DNA of 64,000 bases from Flavobacterium sp. Root935 (GTDB lineage: Bacteria > Bacteroidota > Bacteroidia > Flavobacteriales > Flavobacteriaceae), in assembly GCF_001429295.1 (NCBI RefSeq), contig NZ_LMJL01000012.1, positions 1,268,949 through 1,332,948 of the forward strand. The letters are read 5' to 3'. A program made the position numbers and the translations under genes. The notes under the pieces are model-generated. The model was given only the letters and a program-made list of their open reading frames with translations. It was not told the origin of the DNA and ran no database searches. This document shows, one piece after another, positions 1-8,048 of this stretch (position 1 is the stretch's first letter; each line of letters starts with the position of its first letter).

Positions 1-2372
1 AAAATACCTGCGCATTTTTTCTTTTTATTTTAACGATTTTTACATCCTTTTCACAGGAACGATTCACTTTAAGCGGTACTGTCAGCGACAGCAAAAACAA
101 CGAAACTTTAATTGGAGTAAATATTTATATTCCAACTCTTAAAATAGGAACTACAACAAACGAATACGGATTTTATTCTATTTCTATCCCAAAAGGAGAA
201 TACGAAATTGAGATTAGCTATGTTGGCTACCAAACCATTCAAAAAAATATCCTTTTAAATCAGAATACCAAAACTAACTTTTCTATCAGCGAAAACGGTG
301 AAGAACTTCAAGAAGTTGTCATTACAGATAACAGAAGCAAAATCAACATCAAATCGCCAGAAATGAGTGCCAATAAACTTTCTATTGCCACTATAAAAAA
401 AATGCCGGTTGTTTTAGGAGAAGTCGATGTACTTAAATCTATCTTATTACTTCCAGGCGTTACCAATGCCGGAGAAGGCGCATCTGGATTTAATGTCCGC
501 GGAGGCGGCGCAGATCAAAACTTGATTCTTTTAGACGAAGCCACAATATTTAATTCATCGCATGTTTTCGGCTTCTTTTCTGTTTTTAATCCCGATGCAA
601 TCAAAGATTTAAAATTGTATAAAGGCGGAATTCCTGCGCGTTACGGCGGAAGAGCTTCTTCTGTTTTAGATATTTACCAAAAAGACGGAAGCAGTAAAGA
701 TTTCCACATGAACGGCGGTATCGGATTAATTTCAAGCCGTATTCTTGCCGAAGGTCCAATTGTAAAAGACAAAGGCTCTTTTTTAATTGGAGGAAGAGCT
801 TCTTATGCTCATTTATTTTTAAAACTTTCCGAAGATGACAAAAATAATGCTGCTTATTTTTACGATTTAAACACCAAATTAAGTTATAAACTCAACGACA
901 ATAACAGTTTATATTTATCAGGTTATTTTGGCCGTGATGTTTTCAGTTTGAATAAAAGTTTCACCAATATATACGGAAATTCGATCTTGAATTTAAGATG
1001 GAATCATTTATATTCTGATAAATTATTTTCAAATCTCTCTTTGATTTACAGCGATTACTACTACGGATTAGATCTTGATTTTGTAGGTTTTAAATGGGAT
1101 TCTGGAATTAAAAATTATAACATCAAATACGATTTCAAACATTATCTTTCGGATAAATTAAAACTTAATTATGGCTTAAACGCAACTTATTATGAGTTTA
1201 ATCCAGGAACCATAAAACCAAGCAGCACAGATTCTGGAATTAACCCCGATCAATTAGACAAAAAATATGCTTTTGAACCATCTGTTTATCTAGATGCGGA
1301 AAGTCAGCTTTCAAATAAAATTACTGTTGCTTACGGATTACGCTACAGCCTTTTTTATAGATTAGGTTCCTCAACTATTAATTATTATGACAATGATCAA
1401 GCAGTCGTTTTTAATAGCGATATTCAGATTTACGAAAAAGGAACACCGACTTCTACACGATATTTTGGCAAAAATAAAGTGATAAAAGATTATAATAATT
1501 TTGAACCTAGATTTTCAGTTTCTTACCAATTAAACGATGATCAAGCCATAAAAGCAAGTTACAATCGTATGGCACAGTATCTTCAATTAATTTCAAATAC
1601 CTCATCTCCTACTCCATTAGATGTATGGATGCCAAGTGACAAGTATATTAGACCTCAGCTTGCAGATCAAGTTGCATTAGGCTATTTTAGAAATATCAGC
1701 AGCGGAGCATATTCATTTGAAGTTGAAACCTATTACAAGGAAGTTAAAAATAGACTCGATTATATTGATGGAGCCGACTTAATTGCTAATGATGCTATTG
1801 AACAAGTAATTTTAAATGGCCGTATGAGGGCGTATGGTTTAGAAATTATGGTTAAGAAAAATAAAGGCAAGTTTAATGGCTGGGTTTCTTACACATTATC
1901 TAAATCAGAACAGCAGACTCCTGGCAGAACACCAGAAGAAATTGGAATTAATAACGGAAAATGGTACGCTTCGGCTTATGACAAAACACATAACTTAGCT
2001 ATTACGTCGGCTTATAATTTAAATGAAAAATGGTCATTTGGAGCTAATTTTGCATTGCAGTCTGGACAGCCGGTTACGTATCCGAATGGACAATACGAAT
2101 ATTTAGGAATTACCGTTCCAAGCTACGGATTACGTAATGAAAATCGACTTCCTGCTTATCATCATTTGGACATTTCTGCGACTTTAACCCCAAGAAAAAA
2201 TAAGGATAGGAATTGGAAAGGCGAATGGGTTTTCAGTATTTACAATCTCTATAATCGTATGAATGCTGCGTCTATAAATTTTAGACAAAATGTAGACACT
2301 GGTGATAACGAAGCTGTTAAAACATCCATTTTTGGAATCGTACCAGCCGTTAGTTATAATTTTAAGTTCTAA
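1..2372 (+). CDS. TonB-dependent outer-membrane receptor, 5' end outside window
   Basis: The reading frame is open from the first base; the first complete codon is at position 3. The first ATG inside it, at 363, is not the start. The visible N-terminus is the end of a hydrophobic signal peptide (finishing near FTSFSQ). A carboxypeptidase-regulatory-like beta domain follows (about 55-300), then a plug domain (about 400-690) with the motifs NVRGGGADQNLILLDEA and YKGGIPARYGGRASSVLD. The rest is a 22-strand-type barrel rich in aromatic strands and ending in YNFKF, the usual C-terminal outer-membrane signature. It imports an unknown ligand using TonB energy. The DUF4249 lipoprotein encoded 34 bases downstream is a common partner of this receptor subclass, so the two are probably one transport or surface unit. 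The substrate cannot be inferred. Confidence 0.93.
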   Translation, partial: NTCAFFLFILTIFTSFSQERFTLSGTVSDSKNNETLIGVNIYIPTLKIGTTTNEYGFYSISIPKGEYEIEISYVGYQTIQKNILLNQNTKTNFSISENGEELQEVVITDNRSKINIKSPEMSANKLSIATIKKMPVVLGEVDVLKSILLLPGVTNAGEGASGFNVRGGGADQNLILLDEATIFNSSHVFGFFSVFNPDAIKDLKLYKGGIPARYGGRASSVLDIYQKDGSSKDFHMNGGIGLISSRILAEGPIVKDKGSFLIGGRASYAHLFLKLSEDDKNNAAYFYDLNTKLSYKLNDNNSLYLSGYFGRDVFSLNKSFTNIYGNSILNLRWNHLYSDKLFSNLSLIYSDYYYGLDLDFVGFKWDSGIKNYNIKYDFKHYLSDKLKLNYGLNATYYEFNPGTIKPSSTDSGINPDQLDKKYAFEPSVYLDAESQLSNKITVAYGLRYSLFYRLGSSTINYYDNDQAVVFNSDIQIYEKGTPTSTRYFGKNKVIKDYNNFEPRFSVSYQLNDDQAIKASYNRMAQYLQLISNTSSPTPLDVWMPSDKYIRPQLADQVALGYFRNISSGAYSFEVETYYKEVKNRLDYIDGADLIANDAIEQVILNGRMRAYGLEIMVKKNKGKFNGWVSYTLSKSEQQTPGRTPEEIGINNGKWYASAYDKTHNLAITSAYNLNEKWSFGANFALQSGQPVTYPNGQYEYLGITVPSYGLRNENRLPAYHHLDISATLTPRKNKDRNWKGEWVFSIYNLYNRMNAASINFRQNVDTGDNEAVKTSIFGIVPAVSYNFKF

Positions 2373-2406
2373 AAATACTTTCTGTCAAAGAAATAAAAAA
2401 TATATT

Positions 2407-3234
2407 ATGAAAAAAGCAATATTATTAATCGTGTTTTTTATATCATTCTTCTTCGCAAGTTGTGAAGAGGTGGTTGATGTTGATTTAGATACAGCGCCTC
2501 CAAAATTAGTAATAGAAGCGGCCATTAATTGGGAAAAAGGCACAACAGGAAATGAACAGACAATTAGATTAACTACAACAACTGGTTATTTTGAAAACAC
2601 AATCCCAACGGTTTCTGGTGCAATTGTCTATATAACAAATAGTCATAACGAACAATTTAATTTTATAGAAGTTAAAAAAACCGGCCAATATGTATGTATT
2701 AATTTTAAGCCAGTTATCGACGAACAATACACGTTAACTGTAATTAGCAGAGGCAGTAGATATATCGCAAATGAAACCTTAAAATCAGTAGCACCCATTA
2801 CCCGAATAGATCAGAATAATGAAGGCGGGTTTACAGGAAAAGATATTGAAATAAAAGCGTTTTATAATGATCCTGCCGATGCAGATAATTATTATTTATA
2901 CAAATATGTTTACCCTAATAAAGTCAAATCAACTTATTATGTAGATGAGGATAAATTTTTCAACGGTAATGAATTTTTCAGTCTTTCTGATGATGATGAT
3001 TTAGAAATTGGAAATGAAATTGAAATCACACATTCTGGAATCTCAAAACAATACTTTAATTATATGAGTATTTTAGTAAGTATTGCTGGTAGTAATTTTG
3101 GAGGACCATTTCAATCTCCTCCGGCAACTGTAAAAGGAAATATTGTCAATGTAACTAATAAAGAAAATTATCCTTTAGGCTATTTTTCACTTTGCGAAAC
3201 GTACACAGTCAAGTATAAAATAACTTCAAAATAA
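2407..3234 (+). CDS. DUF4249-type lipoprotein
   Basis: This 275-residue protein begins with a lipoprotein signal peptide whose lipobox ends at Cys19 (FFASC), so it should be lipid-anchored, most likely in the outer membrane. The body is beta-rich, with an early VDLDTAPPKLVIEA segment and a closing CETYTVKYKI segment, which matches my memory of the DUF4249 family. An earlier in-frame start at 2302 would overlap the receptor gene and bury the signal peptide, so ATG 2407 is chosen. It directly follows a TonB-dependent receptor, as this family often does, and may help bind the ligand or assemble the receptor. No enzymatic motif is visible. Confidence 0.82.
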   Translation: MKKAILLIVFFISFFFASCEEVVDVDLDTAPPKLVIEAAINWEKGTTGNEQTIRLTTTTGYFENTIPTVSGAIVYITNSHNEQFNFIEVKKTGQYVCINFKPVIDEQYTLTVISRGSRYIANETLKSVAPITRIDQNNEGGFTGKDIEIKAFYNDPADADNYYLYKYVYPNKVKSTYYVDEDKFFNGNEFFSLSDDDDLEIGNEIEITHSGISKQYFNYMSILVSIAGSNFGGPFQSPPATVKGNIVNVTNKENYPLGYFSLCETYTVKYKITSK

Positions 3235-3236
3235 AA

Positions 3237-3719
3237 ATGGAAGTACAAATTAAAACCTTAGCCGAAAAAAAACTTATCGGTCATTCTATTGAAATGTCTT
3301 TCATAGAAAATAAAACATTTCAACTGTGGAGTGGTTTTATGCCCAAAAGAAAAGAAATAAAAAACGTAGTAAACCCTAATTTATATTCTTTAGAGGTTTA
3401 TCCTGAAAATCATTTTGATAATTTTGATCCTAATGACAATTTTCAAAAATGGGCGGCTGTAGAAGTTTCAGATTTTGATGATCATCCTACACCAATGAAA
3501 ACACTAATTGTGCCAAGTGGCTTATATGCCGTTTTTCTTCATTTAGGACCAGCAGCAGAAGCACATAAAACGTATCATTATATTTTCACAGAATGGCTTC
3601 CAAACTCCGAATATGTTGTAGATGAAAGACCTCATTTTGCTGTTATGGATGAAAAGTATAAAAAAGATAATCCCGATTCTGAAGAAAAAATCTGGATTCC
3701 CATAAAAAACAGAAATTGA
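3237..3719 (+). CDS. GyrI-like / AraC effector-binding domain protein
   Basis: A 160-residue soluble protein with the alternating strand and helix pattern of the GyrI-like small-molecule-binding fold. Cues are a near N-terminal EKKLIGHSIEMSF segment, the central WAAVEVSDFD, PSGLYAVFLHLG, then HYIFTEWLPNSEY and a final KIWIPIKN strand. There is no DNA-binding domain, so it is a stand-alone binding domain. It starts two bases after the DUF4249 stop and ends one base before the next start, so it is translated from the same message. The ligand is unknown. The family often binds hydrophobic or cationic small compounds; applying that here is inference. Confidence 0.8.
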   Translation: MEVQIKTLAEKKLIGHSIEMSFIENKTFQLWSGFMPKRKEIKNVVNPNLYSLEVYPENHFDNFDPNDNFQKWAAVEVSDFDDHPTPMKTLIVPSGLYAVFLHLGPAAEAHKTYHYIFTEWLPNSEYVVDERPHFAVMDEKYKKDNPDSEEKIWIPIKNRN

Positions 3720-3720
3720 T

Positions 3721-4161
3721 ATGCTAATCGAAACACTAAAAATACTTTTCAATAGAGATTTAAATAAACTCAAATTTGAAATTGAATCGTATGAATATGA
3801 AAATCAAATGTGGACTGTTAATAACGACATTTCTAATTCTGGCGGTAATCTCTGTCTTCATTTAATTGGCAATTTGAATACTTACATTGGAGCAGAAATT
3901 GGAAAAACAGGATACATTAGAAATCGTCCTTTAGAATTTTCATTAAAAGACATTCCAAAATCAGAATTAATTCAGAAAATTGAAAATACTATCATAGTGG
4001 TAAATAATGCCCTTGAGGTTTTAACTGAAGAAGATTTGAATGCAATTTATCCACAAATTGTTTTTGAAAAAGAAATGACAACTGGATTTTTCTTAGTGCA
4101 TCTTGCGACACATCTTGCCTATCATTTAGGTCAAATTAATTACCATCGAAGATTGATTTGA
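3721..4161 (+). CDS. DinB-like (DUF1572-type) putative metal-dependent protein
   Basis: This 146-residue protein has the four-helix-bundle look of the DinB/YfiT superfamily. The likely metal triad is His47 (in LCLHLIGN) with His131 and His135 in the C-terminal ATHLAYHLGQINYHRR helix. DinB-like proteins include thiol-dependent transferases using bacillithiol or mycothiol and many proteins of unknown role, so no substrate is assigned. It sits one base after the GyrI-like gene and ends that operon. A second, more distant relative lies at 31364. The ATG at 3721 is the only reasonable start. Confidence 0.8.
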   Translation: MLIETLKILFNRDLNKLKFEIESYEYENQMWTVNNDISNSGGNLCLHLIGNLNTYIGAEIGKTGYIRNRPLEFSLKDIPKSELIQKIENTIIVVNNALEVLTEEDLNAIYPQIVFEKEMTTGFFLVHLATHLAYHLGQINYHRRLI

Positions 4162-4170
4162 TTTTTAATT

Positions 4171-4236
4171 TTTTTGCCACAGATTAAAAGAATTAAAGAG
4201 ATTAATCCTTTTAATCTGTGAAATCTGTGGCAAAAA
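4171..4236. repeat. Palindromic intergenic repeat, family A
   Basis: Perfect 15-base inverted arms, TTTTTGCCACAGATT at 4171-4185 and its complement at 4222-4236, enclose an AT-rich centre. Related sequence with the same ccacagatt / aatctgtgg words recurs at 22131, 46863 and 57371 in this window. It lies just after the DinB-like gene and could act as a terminator in either direction, since a run of T follows on both strands. Confidence 0.75.
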
Positions 4237-4290
4237 ACTAGAAATCTAAAATTCTAAATGTAACTTAGCACCACATTCAAAAAAAATCAC

Positions 4291-4953
4291 ATGTCATCAC
4301 ACCATATAGTTCGAGACGATCAGGAACCTGCTTTAATAATTGCAAATGGAGCCGCCTGCGATCCTGAATTATTAGGACAATTGTTAGAATGGTCTCCACT
4401 TGTAATTGTTTTAGATTCTGCTATAGAAAGAGTGATTGAATTAGGTATAAAAGTCGATGTTCTACTAGGCGATTTTGATCGTGGTTTTGATCCTGAGATT
4501 TATAAAACTTCTCAATTTCCTATCGAAATCGTTCATACGCCAGATCAAGACAAAACAGATTTGGAGAAAGCATTTGATTATCTTGTCGATAGAAAAATTC
4601 CTGCTGTAAATGTTGTTTGGGCAACTGGCAGACGTGCCGATCATACGATTACCAATCTTACCAATATCGTTCGTTACCGCAATTTACTTAAAATTGTAAT
4701 TCTCGACGATCATTCGAAAATATTCCTTTTACCATCAAAATTCGAAAAATGGTATACGGCAAAAACTCCAATTTCCCTTATTCCAATTGGAGTTGTAAAC
4801 GGAATTAATTCCAGCAATTTAAAATACGAATTAAACAACGACACCCTAACAATGGGTTATCGAACTGGGAGCAGTAATTCTGTCGAAAAAGACGGTATTG
4901 TAACCATAACACATCGCGAAGGTGATCTGCTTTTGATGGAGTGTTTTGATTAG
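4291..4953 (+). CDS. Thiamine pyrophosphokinase
   Basis: This 220-residue enzyme transfers pyrophosphate from ATP to thiamine, making the cofactor thiamine diphosphate. Family motifs are clear: LGDFD (59-63) and DQDKTD (85-90) for metal and nucleotide binding, then GRRADHT (113-119) followed by NLTN. The C-terminal half is the beta domain that binds thiamine, with RTGSSNSV near residue 190. The length is typical of the family. The gene stands alone between a palindromic repeat and the next repeat element, with no TPP riboswitch visible upstream, so regulation is not evident. Confidence 0.93.
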   Translation: MSSHHIVRDDQEPALIIANGAACDPELLGQLLEWSPLVIVLDSAIERVIELGIKVDVLLGDFDRGFDPEIYKTSQFPIEIVHTPDQDKTDLEKAFDYLVDRKIPAVNVVWATGRRADHTITNLTNIVRYRNLLKIVILDDHSKIFLLPSKFEKWYTAKTPISLIPIGVVNGINSSNLKYELNNDTLTMGYRTGSSNSVEKDGIVTITHREGDLLLMECFD

Positions 4954-5040
4954 AAGCTGATCCTGCTGTCCGCTGTATCTTTTGTGCCTCGTTAAAAAAA
5001 CGAGACACAAAAGGATGCCGCTTCCATCAGGGCTAGGGCT
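4953..5040. repeat. Structured repeat, family E (copy 1)
   Basis: The element begins at the stop codon of the thiamine pyrophosphokinase gene. A near-perfect hairpin at 4979-5011 (arms TTTTGTGCCTCGT and ACGAGACACAAAA, with one G-T-type mismatch) is framed by conserved outer words that read, on the minus strand, agccctgat-gaagcgg-atcc and aga-acagcgga-agcagga. The same framing words occur at 22019-22079 and 33043-33102 with different centres. It may serve as a terminator for the gene before it. Confidence 0.7.
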
Positions 5041-5078
5041 GTCATTTTCATAATATCTTTTTGTAAAAATGGAATCCC

Positions 5079-5086
5079 TATCTTTG
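5079..5086 (+). promoter_or_regulatory. Promoter -7 box of rlmF
   Basis: TATCTTTG fits the Bacteroidota TAnnTTTG -7 consensus and lies 17 bases before the rlmF ATG. The best upstream TTG (5061-5063) is spaced shorter than usual, so only the -7 box is claimed. Confidence 0.5.
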
Positions 5087-5103
5087 CATAGAAATCAACA
5101 AAA

Positions 5104-6054
5104 ATGAAAACAGAAAACAATTCACAAAAAGACAATTTACATCCAAAAAACCTTCATCGTTCCCGTTATGATTTTGAACTTCTTATTTCAAATTGTCCCG
5201 AATTAAAAGCTTTCGTTTCCATCAACAAACACGGAATTGAAACTGTCGATTTCAGTAATCCGCTTGCTGTAAAAACTTTAAACAAAGCATTACTGCAGAC
5301 ATATTACGATATTCAAAACTGGGATATTCCGAAAAATTACCTTTGTCCGCCAATTCCCGGACGCGCAGATTACATTCATTATATTGCTGATTTATTGGCA
5401 GAAACCCATAACAATCAAATTCCAGAAACATCAAATGTATTAGGTTTAGATATCGGAACAGGTGCAAATTTAATCTATCCGATATTAGGAAATTCGATTT
5501 ACAATTGGAGTTTCGTAGCAACAGATATTGACCAAAAAGCTATTGAAAACTGCAGTAAAATAATTGAAGCAAATCCAAAACTAATTGAAGCTATAAGTCT
5601 GCAGCAACAGACAGAATCTCGTTTTATATTTAAAAATATTATAACGCCGGAAGATCGATTTACATTTACAATGTGCAATCCGCCTTTTCATGCCTCTGCA
5701 GAAGAAGCGAATAAAAGTACCTCTAGAAAAGTTTCCAATTTAAATCCCAAAGAAAAAAGAAACACAAATCCTGTTTTAAATTTTGGAGGTCAAAATGCCG
5801 AATTATGGTGTAATGGCGGCGAAATTGGTTTTGTAACCCAAATGATTTATGAAAGTGCCAAATATGCCTCGCAGGTTTTTTGGTTTACCACTTTAGTTTC
5901 TAAAAAAGAAAATCTTTCTTCTATTTATAAAATTCTAAAAAAAGTAAATGCCGTTTCTGTAAAAACAATTGAAATGTCGCAGGGGCAAAAAAACAGCCGT
6001 ATTGTGGCGTGGAGTTTTATAACCGATGCAGATTATAGCACTTGGAAATTTTAA
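5104..6054 (+). CDS. rlmF: 23S rRNA (adenine-1618-N6)-methyltransferase RlmF
   Basis: A 316-residue SAM-dependent methyltransferase of the RlmF/YbiN family, which methylates A1618 of 23S rRNA. Diagnostic segments are the N-terminal LHPKNLHRSRYDF, the conserved PGRADYIHYIADLL (85-98), the SAM-binding LDIGTGAN (115-122) and the catalytic NPPF (192-195) of N6-adenine methylases. Length is close to the E. coli protein. It is monocistronic with its own -7 promoter box. Nothing unusual was seen. Confidence 0.95.
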   Translation: MKTENNSQKDNLHPKNLHRSRYDFELLISNCPELKAFVSINKHGIETVDFSNPLAVKTLNKALLQTYYDIQNWDIPKNYLCPPIPGRADYIHYIADLLAETHNNQIPETSNVLGLDIGTGANLIYPILGNSIYNWSFVATDIDQKAIENCSKIIEANPKLIEAISLQQQTESRFIFKNIITPEDRFTFTMCNPPFHASAEEANKSTSRKVSNLNPKEKRNTNPVLNFGGQNAELWCNGGEIGFVTQMIYESAKYASQVFWFTTLVSKKENLSSIYKILKKVNAVSVKTIEMSQGQKNSRIVAWSFITDADYSTWKF

Positions 6055-6111
6055 GAATTTCAAAACTCATATATCCTTTTTGTTTTGTAACTTCGATAAA
6101 ATTATTCAATT

Positions 6112-6342
6112 ATGAACACTCTTCAACTCAAAAATATTCTAATTTCTGAAATCGAAAAAATTGATGACGATACATTTTTATCTGCATTAAAAACAATCTT
6201 GGAAAGTCGTAAAACTTTACCTAAAAATTATTCTGAGCGATATAATGAAGATCTAAACACTGCAGAAGAGGAAATTCAAAGTGGAAATTTTTATTCCCAC
6301 GATGAAATTAAAGATAAAATTGAACAATGGAAAAAGAAATAA
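6112..6342 (+). CDS. Small antitoxin-like protein
   Basis: A 76-residue acidic, helical protein. Its C-terminal part (YNEDLNTAEEEIQSGNFYSHDEIKDKIEQW) resembles the toxin-binding tail of chromosomal RelB/ParD-like addiction-module antitoxins. It overlaps the start of a ParE/RelE-like toxin reading frame (ATG 6327) by 16 bases, the normal arrangement for such pairs. If the toxin is really inactive, this is an orphan antitoxin. The exact antitoxin family is not certain. Confidence 0.72.
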   Translation: MNTLQLKNILISEIEKIDDDTFLSALKTILESRKTLPKNYSERYNEDLNTAEEEIQSGNFYSHDEIKDKIEQWKKK

Positions 6343-6628
6343 TTTGGTCAAGAACTGCTCAAAATCAGCTTGAAAAAATTTACTCTTATTTATACAAGAA
6401 ACCAAAAGTAAAAATATCCCTAACAAAGTAATTGACAGCATTTATAATTCCGCTGTTATCTTAAGTACTAATTGGGAAATTTATGAATTGGATGAAATGA
6501 AAATTCCTAATGACAAAAATTATCGTGCTTACGAAATTTATAATTATCGAATAACCTATAAAATTACCCCAAAAGAAATTCAGATTTTAAGAATTAGACA
6601 CACTAGTCAAAATCCTAAAAAAATATAA
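6327..6628 (+). pseudogene. Frame-broken ParE/RelE-like toxin
   Basis: From ATG 6327 the frame encodes MEKEIIWSRTAQNQLEKIYSYLYK, a typical start of ParE/RelE plasmid-stabilisation toxins, but runs into a stop after 35 codons. The remainder of the family continues in another frame, from about 6404 to the stop at 6626-6628: IPNKVIDSIYNS, then NYRAYEIYNYRITYKI and a final ILRIRHTSQNPKKI. A single-base change in the A-rich stretch around 6399-6415 would restore one frame of about 100 residues, the normal length. It could be a real inactivating mutation or a sequencing error in homopolymers. Confidence 0.72.
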
Positions 6629-6683
6629 TTTACTTTTTACTTCAAACAAAAAAACATTTTAAACGCCTGATTTCCAAAACAAA

Positions 6684-6741
6684 ATCTTGATTATATAATT
6701 TGCTTTCGCTACATTTATTGTAAGCAATTTAAAATCAAGAT
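6684..6741. promoter_or_regulatory. Inverted repeat directly before a start codon
   Basis: Arms ATCTTGATT (6684-6692) and AATCAAGAT (6733-6741) enclose a second inner pair TTGCTT (6700-6705) and AAGCAA (6722-6727). The outer right arm ends one base before the ATG at 6743. The structure could fold in the leader of the following membrane-protein gene or act as an operator. Only the symmetry is observed. Confidence 0.55.
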
Positions 6742-6742
6742 C

Positions 6743-6979
6743 ATGGCAGAATATATTGGTTATCTCGCATCAGTATTTATTGTTGGCGGTTTCATGCTGA
6801 AAAACCTTAGAACCATCCGTTTCATTAATATGTTTGGATGCATTTGTTTTGTAATCTATGGCATTTTTTTAATCGACTACCGTGATTTAAGCAAATGGCT
6901 TTTACCAGTTATTATTCCTAATGCCATTTTAGCATTTGTCCAAATTTATTATCTCACTTCGAAAGATGATAAATCGTAA
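6743..6979 (+). CDS. YgjV-like small inner-membrane protein
   Basis: A 78-residue protein with three predicted membrane segments (about 4-20, 27-45, 52-70) and almost no loops. The pattern of small residues and the LKNLRTIRFINMFGCICFVIYG segment resembles the YgjV/half-SWEET-like small membrane proteins. Such proteins are sometimes mislabelled as uroporphyrinogen decarboxylase in flavobacterial genomes; nothing here supports that. Substrate and function are unknown. The start is preceded by a palindromic leader described separately. Confidence 0.65.
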   Translation: MAEYIGYLASVFIVGGFMLKNLRTIRFINMFGCICFVIYGIFLIDYRDLSKWLLPVIIPNAILAFVQIYYLTSKDDKS

Positions 6980-7062
6980 AATTATGATACTTTAAAATAA
7001 AATTCTGATACACTATTCGCTTACCATACCCGTAACTTTAAGCTAAATTGAATTTTATAACT

Positions 7063-8001
7063 ATGTTGAAACTATATTCTCGTTTGGTAATCGTACTATT
7101 TTTAATTACAAGTTGTGCTTCTAAAAAAGCAAAGTTTGAAGATTATGTTTTTAAAACCAAAAGCGAAGAGCTGAAATATGAAACCGCTTACGATAAAGCT
7201 TTAAAACTCTGGAACATCCCTTATACAGAGGAAAACGTTAAAACAACTTTTGGAACAGCACACGTAGTTATTGCAGGCCCAAAAAACGGGAAAGATTTAG
7301 TTTTACTTCACGGAATGGATGCAAGCTCTACCATGTGGTATCCAAACATTCAGGCTTTAGCCAAAAACCACCGTATATATGCCATTGACTTTTTGATGGA
7401 ACCCGGGAAATCTAACTTAACTGCAAAACCTCTTTCGTCTGAAGAAATTGCCATTTGGTATAACGAAATTTTCGATCATTATAAATTAAAGAAATTTGAT
7501 ATTATAGGCGCTTCTCGCGGCGGTTGGATTGCAACATTATTAGCTACACAAAAACCAAATTCGATTGATAAAATCGTTTTGTTAAGTCCAGCACAAACTT
7601 TTAAATTTATTGATAAAGTTGGAAAAACAACTTCTGCTTTGATGCTGAAATTATTTCCAAGTGAAAAGAAATTTGGTAAAACATTGACCACATTTTCTAC
7701 GCATCCAGAAAAAATAAGCCAGATATACAAAAGGCAGTTTTATCTCGCCAACAAATATGCAAAATCCAATTCGAGCATGCTTAAAATGCATCCATTTTCA
7801 GATAAAGAATTACAATCAATTCAAAATCCTGTTTTGGTATTAATTGGTGATAGAGACGTAATTAACTCTGACGAAAGTCTAAAAAGAGCACAAAAATATT
7901 TAAAAAACAGCCAAACAAAAACTATAAAAGATGCTGGTCATTTTTTATCGATAGACCAATCTAAAATCACCAATGATGCAATCATTAATTTTTTAGAATA
8001 G
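7063..8001 (+). CDS. Alpha/beta-hydrolase lipoprotein
   Basis: A 312-residue alpha/beta-hydrolase with an N-terminal lipoprotein signal (lipobox ITSC, Cys18), so it is likely anchored to a membrane facing the periplasm. The oxyanion region is VLLHGMDASS, the nucleophile elbow is GASRGG with Ser near residue 151, the acid is in LIGDRDVI and the histidine in DAGHFLSID. These are complete catalytic parts, as in haloperoxidase or esterase-like members. The longer frame from a TTG at 7048 is rejected in favour of ATG 7063. The substrate is unknown. Confidence 0.87.
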   Translation: MLKLYSRLVIVLFLITSCASKKAKFEDYVFKTKSEELKYETAYDKALKLWNIPYTEENVKTTFGTAHVVIAGPKNGKDLVLLHGMDASSTMWYPNIQALAKNHRIYAIDFLMEPGKSNLTAKPLSSEEIAIWYNEIFDHYKLKKFDIIGASRGGWIATLLATQKPNSIDKIVLLSPAQTFKFIDKVGKTTSALMLKLFPSEKKFGKTLTTFSTHPEKISQIYKRQFYLANKYAKSNSSMLKMHPFSDKELQSIQNPVLVLIGDRDVINSDESLKRAQKYLKNSQTKTIKDAGHFLSIDQSKITNDAIINFLE

Positions 8002-8048
8002 CATTCAAACTTTGTATCTTTACAAAACCAAATTTTCAGCGTAAACAC

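Noticed and set aside
2302-2406. Longer start for the DUF4249 gene
   Set aside because: It overlaps the receptor gene and would bury the lipoprotein signal peptide that starts at 2407.
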